Of a stretch of DNA of 17,509 nucleotides, positions 7,252-13,907 are shown piece after piece (within the stretch, counting starts at the first letter, position 1; every line of letters starts with the position of its first letter). The position numbers were made by a program, and so were the translations under genes. This DNA comes from PFL42 sp964492235 (lineage in GTDB: Bacteria > Chloroflexota > Anaerolineae > Anaerolineales > E44-bin32): positions 1 through 17,509 of the forward strand of contig CAZBJQ010000054.1 in the NCBI GenBank assembly GCA_964492235.1. Direction: 5' to 3'. Below the pieces are notes generated by a model. The model saw only the letters and a program-made list of their open reading frames with translations. It ran no database searches and was not told where the DNA came from.

Positions 7252-7635
7252 CGGCGTGGTCCTTCTCTCCCGTCGCCAAGCAGAGCGCCCTGTCCCAAAA
7301 CCAGCATGGCAATCAGCATGCAGGAACAGAAGACGGACGTTAGGGAGGAGGATTGGCACGCAAATGCTGCCAGGGACCGACTCATTGAGGAGAGCTACCC
7401 ACGTCGCCCGGGAGGCGATCCGTGCTCGGACCTGCGTTCCGGCCGCACGCTCCGAGATGAGATCCCCTTGTTCACCGATCACCACCGCGATTCCTGGCCG
7501 CCGCCAGCTGTTGCCACATGAAGCGACGAACTCGGTCAGTGCAGGCAACTCGGCCAACACCAGATCGATCACCAAGTGCCGGAGGCTGGATTGTGACACC
7601 GAATGCTCCGGCTCAGTCACCAGAAGGTGCACCAC
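7252..7635 (-). pseudogene. Remnant of a small membrane protein (DUF2178-like) beside the broken regulator
   Basis: One frame reads SWRRPGIAVVIGEQGDLISE followed by RAAGTQVRARIASRATWVALL. This resembles the cytoplasmic loop (VVEDERxxLISExAAxxTLR) that links transmembrane pairs in DUF2178-like proteins. A different frame then gives the hydrophobic CMLIAMLVLGQGALLGDG, as a last membrane helix would, ending near the regulator's ATG. An upstream segment (LVIDLVLAELPALTEFVASC) could be an earlier helix. No single frame gives a credible full membrane protein, so at least one frameshift is needed. The long open frame on this strand (7057-7635) also runs in an alternate frame through the regulator. 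The family assignment rests on recalled consensus, not alignment. The boundaries are approximate. Confidence 0.45.
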
Positions 7636-7668
7636 AACCCCAGCCGTGTTGGGTTCGAGCCTGGCGGC

Positions 7669-8958
7669 TTAGTCGATCGAGGTGGGGAACTGTGACCGCT
7701 GTTTCCTGGCAAGTCGTGACAGGCGGTGTTCCAGCGTGTCCCAAGCCTGGCGCCGCCGCCAATCGTCGGGCCAGTGACTGAGGGCGATCATCGCCTCTTG
7801 TGCCCAGCGGCCAGCCTCGGCATAGTCCTGCACCCGCCATTCGAAGTGCTTCGCCAGCTCGATGCAGGGCTGAGGCTCGTCCGGCGCCAAGTCATGCCAG
7901 GCCTGCCAGAAGGATGTGGCTTCCTGATACCGCTGCTCTCGCCGGAGTTCGTGGCTGAAGCTGCGGAGGGCAGCCAGCCGAATCTGATCATCGTTCGAGG
8001 CGGCGGCGATCTGGAAAGCGGCAGCGGCCGCTTCGCGGCGTCCCGCCGCGCGATGCCAGCCAGCCACCCCCAGCGCTTCCGCGGCGGACAGGCCCTGGGG
8101 ATGCTGTCCGGTGAATCGCGTCACAACCTCACAAGCAAGTCGCACCAGCGAGAGGATGTCGCTTGTGTTGTGGTACAGGACCCGTTCCATGGCAGAGGCG
8201 TCGCCGGTCCGCAGGTATCCCAGGTACATCTCTGGGATCAGGGCGCCCGGGACGTCGGCCACCGTGCGTTCCACCCCCAGGACCAGGCGCTCTAGTGTGT
8301 TCAGGCTGCAGTCGGGGAGGAGGCGCCGCCACAGGCGCCGTGACGGATGCAACAGGTCGAGGTGTGGCTGATCGGTCAGTCGGACGCCAGCCCGGTGGGA
8401 GATGCGGTATCGCGTTTCCAGCAGGGGCAGGTCGAACGCTCCGCCATTGAACGTCACCAAGCCAGCGCCGCGCCCGAGATCCTGCCGGAGCGCCTGCAGC
8501 ATTGCCGCCTCCTCCACCGGGGCGCGCAGGAAGAACTGCTTGAGGCGGAATGTTCCTCCATCGATGGCCCCCACGCCGACCAGGAACACCAGCGTTCCGG
8601 CGCCTCCTGCCAGGCCGGTGGTTTCGGTGTCGAGGAACAGCCAGTTCTCGACGGGAGCATCGGCCAAGCCGGGGCTGCCGGCGACGCTGGCCGCGTCGGA
8701 TGGCTCCACCGTCAGGATCTCCCGCAGCGGACCGTGGCCATGGTTGTGTTCGAGCGGGAACCGCTGTTCGATCACCCACGCTGTGCCAAAAGGCGTCTCC
8801 CAGGCCGAACCGGTTGCCAGCAGCGAAACCCCATCCGGAGCCCTTCCAGGCGGTTGGCCGACCTCGGCTGAACCCGCCGACTCCTGTTGGGCAGCGGGTC
8901 TGCCTGACCCGAGTCGATTCAGGCGCCGCTGCAGCGCCGCCCGTGCCTCTGCGTCCAT
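7669..8958 (-). CDS. YprB-like DEDD (RNase H-like) exonuclease with helical-repeat C-terminus
   Basis: This belongs to the YprB-type ribonuclease-H-like superfamily, predicted 3'-5' exonucleases of the DEDD class; the substrate (DNA or RNA) is unknown. The catalytic residues are visible: D110 and E112 in WLFLDTETTG, D176 in FNGGAFDLPLLETR, and D267 in YHNTSDILSL (YHNxxD). Residues 1-100 are a variable N-terminus with a helical start (RAALQRRLNRL). The exonuclease fold covers about 105-280. Residues 290-425 are Ala-rich helices resembling TPR repeats (RYQEATSFWQAWHDLAPDEP), suggesting a protein-binding arm. The start is ATG at 8958, and an in-frame TGA lies just upstream (8966-8964), so it cannot extend. 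The Shine-Dalgarno is poor (GAGG directly next to ATG). The leader carries a 19-nt palindrome. Downstream lies a decayed membrane/regulator pair and no terminator. Confidence 0.85.
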   Translation of the reverse strand: MDAEARAALQRRLNRLGSGRPAAQQESAGSAEVGQPPGRAPDGVSLLATGSAWETPFGTAWVIEQRFPLEHNHGHGPLREILTVEPSDAASVAGSPGLADAPVENWLFLDTETTGLAGGAGTLVFLVGVGAIDGGTFRLKQFFLRAPVEEAAMLQALRQDLGRGAGLVTFNGGAFDLPLLETRYRISHRAGVRLTDQPHLDLLHPSRRLWRRLLPDCSLNTLERLVLGVERTVADVPGALIPEMYLGYLRTGDASAMERVLYHNTSDILSLVRLACEVVTRFTGQHPQGLSAAEALGVAGWHRAAGRREAAAAAFQIAAASNDDQIRLAALRSFSHELRREQRYQEATSFWQAWHDLAPDEPQPCIELAKHFEWRVQDYAEAGRWAQEAMIALSHWPDDWRRRQAWDTLEHRLSRLARKQRSQFPTSID

Positions 8959-9048
8959 GCCTCATCCCACCGATGCATACCCAAGAAGGAAGGAATCTGC
9001 CAATTCCCACACTCCCGCTGGGCGGGTTTGCAGGTCCCACCGAAGAAT

Positions 9049-9067
9049 GTCATCGGGCCCCGATGAC
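9049..9067. promoter_or_regulatory. 19-nt palindrome, operator-like, in the exonuclease leader
   Basis: GTCATCGGG, one central base, CCCGATGAC: nine perfectly paired bases on each side. It lies about 33 bp downstream of a TATAAT on the minus strand and 90 bp upstream of the exonuclease start. That position suits a dimeric repressor site, or a short RNA hairpin (7-bp stem, 5-nt loop) in the leader. No regulator gene is recognised for it. Confidence 0.45.
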
Positions 9068-9100
9068 CTTCAACCATGTCACCCGCCAGGTCCGCGGCGT

Positions 9101-9106
9101 ATTATA
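9101..9106 (-). promoter_or_regulatory. -10 box upstream of the exonuclease gene
   Basis: A perfect TATAAT on the minus strand (CGCTATAATACG), 142 nt before the exonuclease ATG. There is no clear -35 or TGn extension. It would give a leader of about 135 nt that includes the palindrome at 9049-9067. Its AT-rich core stands out in a GC-rich context. Confidence 0.4.
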
Positions 9107-9166
9107 GCGTTCGGAGACGTGAGACGGGACATCCCGCTGCTCATCGCTGTCTCCTCCTTTGGCGAA

Positions 9167-9207
9167 AGCCTCCGCTGGGTTACCCCCTCACCGCCCCAGC
9201 GGAGGCT
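9167..9207 (-). terminator. 13-bp hairpin terminating the kinase operon
   Basis: AGCCTCCGCTGGG (9167-9179) pairs perfectly with 9195-9207 across a 15-nt loop. It lies about 210 nt past the histidine-kinase stop. On the minus strand TTTCGCC follows, a short U-run, and on the plus strand GCTTTAT, so it could act in either direction. It also overlaps the end of a possible small gene (stop at 9188). Confidence 0.6.
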
Positions 9208-9361
9208 GCTTTATCGGACCGGGCAGTGCACGCCTGCGGTAAGACAGTTGGTTGTCCCGAAGATCGGTCGGGCCAGGGAAACGATCCGAGGCGGGTGTCA
9301 GGTCTGCGTCCCAACCCCACATCTCACGTTTTCTTTCGGCTGCAACGGGCTTCTTAGACAT
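9188..9361 (-). CDS. Possible small protein of 57 aa, unknown
   Basis: I do not recognise this. An ATG at 9361 opens a frame reading MSKKPVAAERKREMWGW and later LRDNQLSYRRRALPGP, stopping at 9188. The composition (basic start, mixed charged/aromatic middle, few runs) looks more protein-like than most chance frames here. The nearest Shine-Dalgarno is GAGG about 9 nt before the ATG. It would follow the histidine kinase by 54 nt on the same strand. Its stop falls in the loop of the hairpin at 9167-9207, so the terminator would overlap its last codons. It may be noise in high-GC sequence. Apart from this frame, 9210-9415 holds nothing else I can name. Confidence 0.25.
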   Translation of the reverse strand: MSKKPVAAERKREMWGWDADLTPASDRFPGPTDLRDNQLSYRRRALPGPIKQPPLGR

Positions 9362-9415
9362 CCCCGGCGTCCTCAGGGCGCCCGGGGGCGGATTGGCCAT
9401 TGAGTCCAGGCCAGC

Positions 9416-11335
9416 TCAGTCGGCGGCAGCTGGAAGCACCACCGTGAAGCAGCTACCCTTCCCAAGCGAAGACTCCACCCACACCCGCCCGTCATGATGG
9501 TCGACAATCGACTTCACAATCGAAAGCCCGAGGCCGGTCCCAGTGGTGTCTCCCGAGACATTCCCGGCGCGGAAGAACTTGTCGAACAGATAGGGCTGGT
9601 CGGCCGGAGGGATTCCCCGCCCAGTGTCGCACACACGGAGGATGACCTGGTCCTGGTCGGAGTAGGCTTCGACCCGGACCTTGCCACCGCTGGGCGTGTA
9701 CTTCAGACCATTCTCGACCAGGTTTCCGATCATTTGCCGCAGCCGAATCGGATCGCCCAGGATCATCGGTAGCTCGTCTGGCAGGTCAGCCTCGAGTTGC
9801 AGGCCGCGTGTCTCGGCCGCGCCGCGCAGCCCCTCGAAGGCGTAGCGGGCGAGCACCCCCAAGCGCACCTGTTCCTTGGCCGCGTCCAACCCGGCTTCGA
9901 TTCGTCCCAGGTCCAGCAGGTCGCTGATCAGCGCTGTGATGTGCTCGACGCTCACCCTCACCCTGCGGATGAATTCCTGTTGCTGCTCGTTGACCGGCCC
10001 GGCCCGGTTGATCAGCTCAACGTATCCCAGAATCGCCGTCAAAGGCGACCGCAGGTCATGCGAGACCGTGGTCACAAACTCGGACTTGATACGGTCCAGA
10101 TCCTTCAGGTGAGTGATGTCCTGCATCACCACTGCCTGGCCCACCCCGGGAATGGGCGTGCGCTGGGCGTTGAAAACGCGCCCATCCGCAACTTCGATCT
10201 CGCTGCGCCGCGGCAGGTGCCCCGGAGCGCGCACTAGCTGCAGCAGACTCGGGTCGTCGAAGGATTCGACCAGGGAACGACCGATCAGCACGCCATCCAC
10301 GCCAAATGCCTGGCAGGCCGATGCGTTCGCCATCAACAGCCTGTTCTCCAGATCCACGAGCAGGACGGCATCTTCGGTCTGCGTCAACACCGTTTCCAGC
10401 TTCCGCAGATCGGCCTCGGTCTTCTGATAAAGGCGGGCGTTGTCGATGGCAATCGCGGCGTAGTCGGCTATGGCGGACATCGCCGTCATGTCTTCCGGGG
10501 TCAAGGTCCGGCCCGCCTTGCGATTGTCCACCCCAAGCACACCGATCGTGCGGCCGCGCACGCGCAATGGGACGTAGAGCAGTGAGTGAACCAGGTAGGA
10601 GGTCTTGATCTTTTGCGGCGAGCCCTCGTCCAGTAGGATAGGACTCCCCGACGCCAGTACCTGGCCCGCAAGCGAATCCTGCGCGCGCAACCGGAAGGTG
10701 CTGGCAAACTCCTCGTCGAAATTCTTGGAGGAGCGCATGTACAGGTCGCCTGAGTCCTCATCCAGCAAGAGAAGACTTCCTTCTTCAGCCTGTGTTAGCT
10801 TGACGGCCGCCTCCACCACGGTCTTGAGGATCGCATCCAGATCGAGCATGGCGGTGACAGTGCGCCCGATGTGCGCCAGCACCTCCAGCTCCTGGAGCCG
10901 GTGGTTCACGGCCTGAGCCTGCGCATCCGAGTGGGCCTGGGCATCGCACATGGACTGCCACTGCCGGCCATTGGCCAGCGCCCGGCGGACGGCTGCCAGC
11001 AGTTGTTCCGCCTCAAACGGCTTGACCAGGTAGTCGCTGGCCCCGGTGCGCAAAGCTTCGACGGCCAGCGACTCGGAGCCCTCGGCGCTGATCAAGATCG
11101 CCGGGAAATGCGGGCGATCGGCGCGGATCCGCTGGATCAGTTCCACGCCGGTCAGGTTGGGCATGTTCTGGTCGGTGATCAGCAGGTCTGGCTGGAGTTC
11201 GCGGGCCAGGGTCAGCGCCGACAGGCCATCGGCCACCGCCTGGACAACATAGCCGGCCGGTCTGAGGACTGTGTCGGTCAGGAATGCCAGGATTTCGCGG
11301 CTGTCGTCCGCAACCAGGATCAACGGCGCGTCCAT
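9416..11335 (-). CDS. Receiver-GAF-PAS histidine kinase (hybrid sensor kinase)
   Basis: A soluble 639-aa two-component kinase with no membrane segments. The N-terminal receiver (about 5-120) is complete: D10/D11, phospho-acceptor D55 in LLITDQNMP, S83 and K105 in YLVKPF. A short Ala/Gln-rich coil follows. A GAF domain (about 145-302) has the SLAGQVLASGSP and VPLRVRGRTIGVLGV signatures. A PAS domain (about 312-410) follows. HisKA has the phospho-donor H426 in VTTVSHDLRSPLTAILGY. The HATPase has N542 (NLVENGLKYT), G1 DTGRGIP (570-576) and G2 GTGLGLS. The receiver lies before the kinase, so it can accept phosphate from elsewhere and gate kinase output. The start is ATG at 11335, without a good Shine-Dalgarno. 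It begins 66 nt after the receiver-GAF gene, so the two probably form an operon; a weak extended -10 (TGCTAGGAT, 11363-11355) may add internal transcription. The output partner is not in the window. Confidence 0.94.
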   Translation of the reverse strand: MDAPLILVADDSREILAFLTDTVLRPAGYVVQAVADGLSALTLARELQPDLLITDQNMPNLTGVELIQRIRADRPHFPAILISAEGSESLAVEALRTGASDYLVKPFEAEQLLAAVRRALANGRQWQSMCDAQAHSDAQAQAVNHRLQELEVLAHIGRTVTAMLDLDAILKTVVEAAVKLTQAEEGSLLLLDEDSGDLYMRSSKNFDEEFASTFRLRAQDSLAGQVLASGSPILLDEGSPQKIKTSYLVHSLLYVPLRVRGRTIGVLGVDNRKAGRTLTPEDMTAMSAIADYAAIAIDNARLYQKTEADLRKLETVLTQTEDAVLLVDLENRLLMANASACQAFGVDGVLIGRSLVESFDDPSLLQLVRAPGHLPRRSEIEVADGRVFNAQRTPIPGVGQAVVMQDITHLKDLDRIKSEFVTTVSHDLRSPLTAILGYVELINRAGPVNEQQQEFIRRVRVSVEHITALISDLLDLGRIEAGLDAAKEQVRLGVLARYAFEGLRGAAETRGLQLEADLPDELPMILGDPIRLRQMIGNLVENGLKYTPSGGKVRVEAYSDQDQVILRVCDTGRGIPPADQPYLFDKFFRAGNVSGDTTGTGLGLSIVKSIVDHHDGRVWVESSLGKGSCFTVVLPAAAD

Positions 11336-11401
11336 CGTCTACCGTGCGAGGACCATCCTAGCACAGCCAGGGAGAGCGGAGTATGGTACTTCCGTGGCGA
11401 C

Positions 11402-12601
11402 TCAGTGGGAGGGTTCGTTCGAAACCGGAGCGGGCTCGCCTCCACCCGTGGCCGCCATCGCTGGGAGCTCCCCCAGCTCCTGGACCAAGCTGTCCAGCTC
11501 CGTGCCCAGGTGCGTCAATTCGGGGCGAAGCCCCTCGGCGCGCGGGTCGGACAGCAAGCGTCCCAGTTCGGCCTGGACGTTGCGCACGCTCTGACTCAGC
11601 CGCTCGCGCCACTCCAGCTGGATGTGCGCGCTTCCCTGGTCAACCATTCGCTGCAGGCGTTGAGCGCGGGACTCGATGGCCATGAACAACCGTGCATTGA
11701 CCAGCGAAATCGAGGCGTAATCGGCGACCGCCTCCAGCATGGCCTGATTGCGTTCGGTGAATGGCCGATGTTCCTGGCGGGCGACGCAGATAATCCCAAT
11801 CGCCTGGTCACGCACCTTGATCGGCACCACCAGGGCAGCCTTGCCCAGCCGGGAGAGCTTGAACTGCGCCAGTCCTTCACCGTAGACATTGAGCGCCTCA
11901 CCGGACAGCATCACCAGTGAGCTGACACCGTCGTCCCACGGCTGATGAAGCTTGGAGGCCAGGGCTGGCGGCAGGTTGCGCTGGGCTCGCAGGACGAGCT
12001 GGTCGCTTTTCTCTTCCTTTAGCAGAACCCAGCCCATACCGGCCTCGGTCACATACAAACTGCTCTCCATCAGCTTGGAGAACAACTGCCCCTGGTTCGT
12101 GGTCGAGGTGACCGCCTTGCCAATCCCATACAGTGTGGTCAACTCGCGCACCCGGCGCTCCAGCTCCCGGTTGCTCTCCGCCAGCTGCTCGGCCAGCTGA
12201 TGGCGCTCGTTGCGCAGGCGGACATCACTCAGGGCCCGCTCAACCGCTGTGACGACCTCCGCTTCCCGCAGCGGCTTCACCAGGTAGTCCCGCGCCCCCA
12301 ATCGAAACGCCTGGACGGCGTCGGCCTCCATGCCCTCCGGTGCCGTAACCAGCATCGGCACCTCCATCCCTTGAGAGCGCAGGGCGACCAAGAGGTCCTT
12401 TCCGCTCAATCCAGGCAGCGTCAGGCTGGCGATGATCAGGTCGGGGACGAAGTTCAGTGCGTGCTGAATGGCTCCGCCGCTGTCATCCGCGGTGGCAACC
12501 GTGCAACCGAGCGGCTGCAGAACCTGGCGATCTAGCAGATCCAGAACATCCGGATCTTCATCGACGACCAAAACGCGCCCGCGGCTGGCGTTCGTCCCCA
12601 T
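11402..12601 (-). CDS. Receiver-like (Ser-substituted) plus GAF-domain protein
   Basis: The 399-aa product has an N-terminal receiver fold (about 8-125), then a coiled coil (about 128-155, RHQLAEQLAESNRELERRVREL), a GAF domain (about 155-305, with VVPIKVRDQAIGIICVARQ) and a helical tail (about 305-375) before an Ala/Gly/Pro end. There is no DNA-binding, kinase or cyclase domain. The receiver keeps its acidic pocket (D14-E15-D16), T86 and K109 (YLVKP). The phospho-acceptor position reads LIIASLTLPG, so the Asp is S59, aligned with D55 of the next gene by its spacing of 44 residues from the second acidic residue in both proteins. Conventional phosphorylation therefore looks impossible. It may act as a scaffold or ligand-sensing partner of the kinase that follows 66 nt downstream. 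ATG at 12601 sits right at the expected transcription start of an extended -10 promoter, with no Shine-Dalgarno, so the message is probably leaderless. Confidence 0.9.
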   Translation of the reverse strand: MGTNASRGRVLVVDEDPDVLDLLDRQVLQPLGCTVATADDSGGAIQHALNFVPDLIIASLTLPGLSGKDLLVALRSQGMEVPMLVTAPEGMEADAVQAFRLGARDYLVKPLREAEVVTAVERALSDVRLRNERHQLAEQLAESNRELERRVRELTTLYGIGKAVTSTTNQGQLFSKLMESSLYVTEAGMGWVLLKEEKSDQLVLRAQRNLPPALASKLHQPWDDGVSSLVMLSGEALNVYGEGLAQFKLSRLGKAALVVPIKVRDQAIGIICVARQEHRPFTERNQAMLEAVADYASISLVNARLFMAIESRAQRLQRMVDQGSAHIQLEWRERLSQSVRNVQAELGRLLSDPRAEGLRPELTHLGTELDSLVQELGELPAMAATGGGEPAPVSNEPSH

Positions 12602-12607
12602 GCGAAT

Positions 12608-12616
12608 ACTATAGCA
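12608..12616 (-). promoter_or_regulatory. Extended -10 promoter giving a leaderless signalling operon
   Basis: The minus strand reads TGCTATAGT (TGn plus 5/6 of TATAAT). Only 6 nt separate it from the ATG at 12601, so transcription should begin at or next to the A of the start codon. There is no Shine-Dalgarno. No -35 consensus is visible. Confidence 0.6.
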
Positions 12617-12873
12617 TGGATGCGAGCGCAGAGCGACAGCCGCGCCCCCGCCGGGGTGCTCGGCGTCTCGACCGCGCTGTGCTCCCGGGCTCGACGCACC
12701 GCCTTCCGGCTCGGCGCCGCTGGCAGCCCCCCCGCTGGCCGCGTAAGGCGATCCGTCTGCCCGCCGCGCCCTCCGCAGCCGCGAACCACAGACAGAGGAC
12801 GTCGGACCCGCCCGTCGATCTCAACCCGGGAGAGTAACAGGCGCACTCCAGACCCGCGAATCCGGCGCTCCCG
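12617..12873. other. GC-rich gap between divergent operons, no gene seen
   Basis: About 257 bp between the leaderless promoter and the J-protein promoter region. It is very rich in C and G and has open frames on both strands, but none has a Shine-Dalgarno plus recognisable protein character. I see no CIRCE or other heat-shock operator, no tRNA and no notable repeat. Confidence 0.5.
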
Positions 12874-12903
12874 TTAGAATCGGCTTAATCCCTACGGTAC
12901 GGC

Positions 12904-12933
12904 TTGACTTGTCCTTCCGCCGGACCTTAGAAT
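12904..12933 (+). promoter_or_regulatory. Sigma70-type promoter of the dnaJ-like/htrA-like genes
   Basis: TTGACT (12904-12909), an 18-nt spacer, then TAGAAT (12928-12933): both 5/6. Transcription would start near 12940, leaving a leader of about 9 nt before ATG 12949. A second TTAGAAT lies upstream at 12874-12880 and could be a second start, but it has no matching -35. Confidence 0.65.
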
Positions 12934-12948
12934 GGGGTCAGGCCTTCG

Positions 12949-13866
12949 ATGGAATACAAGGACTACTACCAACTCCTGGGCGTGGCGCGGAACGCCAGCG
13001 AGAGTGACATCAAGCGCGCCTACCGCAAACTGGCCCTGAAGTACCACCCAGACAAGAACCCAGGCGACAAGCAAGCGGAAGAGCGATTCAAGGAGATCAA
13101 CGAGGCTTACGAGGTCCTCGGCGACGCCGGCAAGCGGGCGCGCTTTGACCAGCTGGGCTCCTCATATCGCGCCTGGGAGCGCATGGGGGGTGCGCCCGGC
13201 GGCTTCGACTGGTCACAGTGGACCGGCAGCGGGCCTGGGCGCGTGCGCGTCGAGATGGGGGATCTGGGAGACTTGTTTGCCGGAGGCTTCTCGGATTTCT
13301 TCAACACCATTTTCGGCGGGATGATGGACCAGGGCGCCGCCTCCGCGCGGCAGACGGCGCGGGGCCGGGATTTCGATCAGCCCATTCGGCTCACTCTGGC
13401 CGAAGCCTTCAAGGGGACGACCCGCGCCATTCAGCGAAACGGCAAGCGGCTGGAGGTCAAGATCCCTGCCGGTGCTGCCACCGGGACACGTATCCGGCTT
13501 GCCGGGCACGGAGAACGATCGAGCGGGCAGTCAGGCGATCTTTACCTCGTCGTGCAGGTCGACCCGGCTCCGTTCGAGCGCAAACTGGATGATCTTCACA
13601 TTGACGTCTCGACCGACCTGTACACCGCCGTGCTTGGGGGTCAGGTTGAGGTGCCGACGCCGGGCGGACCGGTCCACCTGATGGTTCCCGCCGGCAGCCA
13701 GCCCGGGCAGACGTTCCGCCTCAAGAGCCGCGGTATGCCCAATCTGCGCGCCCCATCCCAGCACGGCGACCTGTACGCTCGCCTCAAGATCGTTCTGCCG
13801 ACCAAGCTCGCTCCCGGCGATCGAGAACTGTTCGAGAAACTCGCCAATGCACACCGCAAGCCCTGA
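12949..13866 (+). CDS. J-domain co-chaperone, CbpA/DnaJ class B (no zinc finger)
   Basis: J-proteins stimulate the ATPase of DnaK and deliver clients. The 305-aa product starts with a J domain (about 4-68, DYYQLLGVARNASESDIKRA and HPD at 33-35). A Gly/Phe-rich linker follows (about 80-115, GGAPGGFDW...GGFSDFFNTIFGG). Two substrate-binding C-terminal domains cover about 125-300, with DFDQPIRLTLAEAFKGTTR and the VEVPTPGGPVHLMVPAGSQPG block (core: GGPVHLMVPAG...GQTFRLKSRGMP). The four CxxCxGxG repeats of DnaJ are missing, so this is CbpA-type and 305 aa is normal. No dnaK or grpE is adjacent. The HtrA-type protease starts 41 nt downstream and is probably co-transcribed, so cytoplasmic and envelope protein quality control are linked here. 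The start is ATG at 12949, with an AGG about 6 nt upstream on a very short leader. Confidence 0.94.
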   Translation: MEYKDYYQLLGVARNASESDIKRAYRKLALKYHPDKNPGDKQAEERFKEINEAYEVLGDAGKRARFDQLGSSYRAWERMGGAPGGFDWSQWTGSGPGRVRVEMGDLGDLFAGGFSDFFNTIFGGMMDQGAASARQTARGRDFDQPIRLTLAEAFKGTTRAIQRNGKRLEVKIPAGAATGTRIRLAGHGERSSGQSGDLYLVVQVDPAPFERKLDDLHIDVSTDLYTAVLGGQVEVPTPGGPVHLMVPAGSQPGQTFRLKSRGMPNLRAPSQHGDLYARLKIVLPTKLAPGDRELFEKLANAHRKP

Positions 13867-13907
13867 TGTCTGTAGCAGTATCCTCAACGGCGAACCCGAG
13901 GTAGAAG

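Noticed and set aside
7020..7343. 107-codon plus-strand frame overlapping the VWA gene's stop
   Set aside because: No Shine-Dalgarno or recognisable domain, and it runs antisense to the two frames that rebuild the HTH regulator.
7640..7665. GGGTTCGAGCC resembling a tRNA T-loop
   Set aside because: No acceptor, D or anticodon arms could be placed around it on the plus strand.
8129..9040. 303-codon minus-strand frame overlapping the exonuclease
   Set aside because: Its Gly/Arg/Pro-rich composition is typical of a shifted frame. The exonuclease frame carries all catalytic motifs.
10871..11920. 349-codon open frame on the plus strand
   Set aside because: Antisense to the kinase and receiver-GAF genes, and its translation has no recognisable domain.
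12841..12948. Possible CIRCE or HAIR heat-shock operator upstream of the J-protein gene
   Set aside because: A GCACTC occurs but no paired GAGTGC at the right spacing, and no CTTGAGT/ACTCAAG pair.
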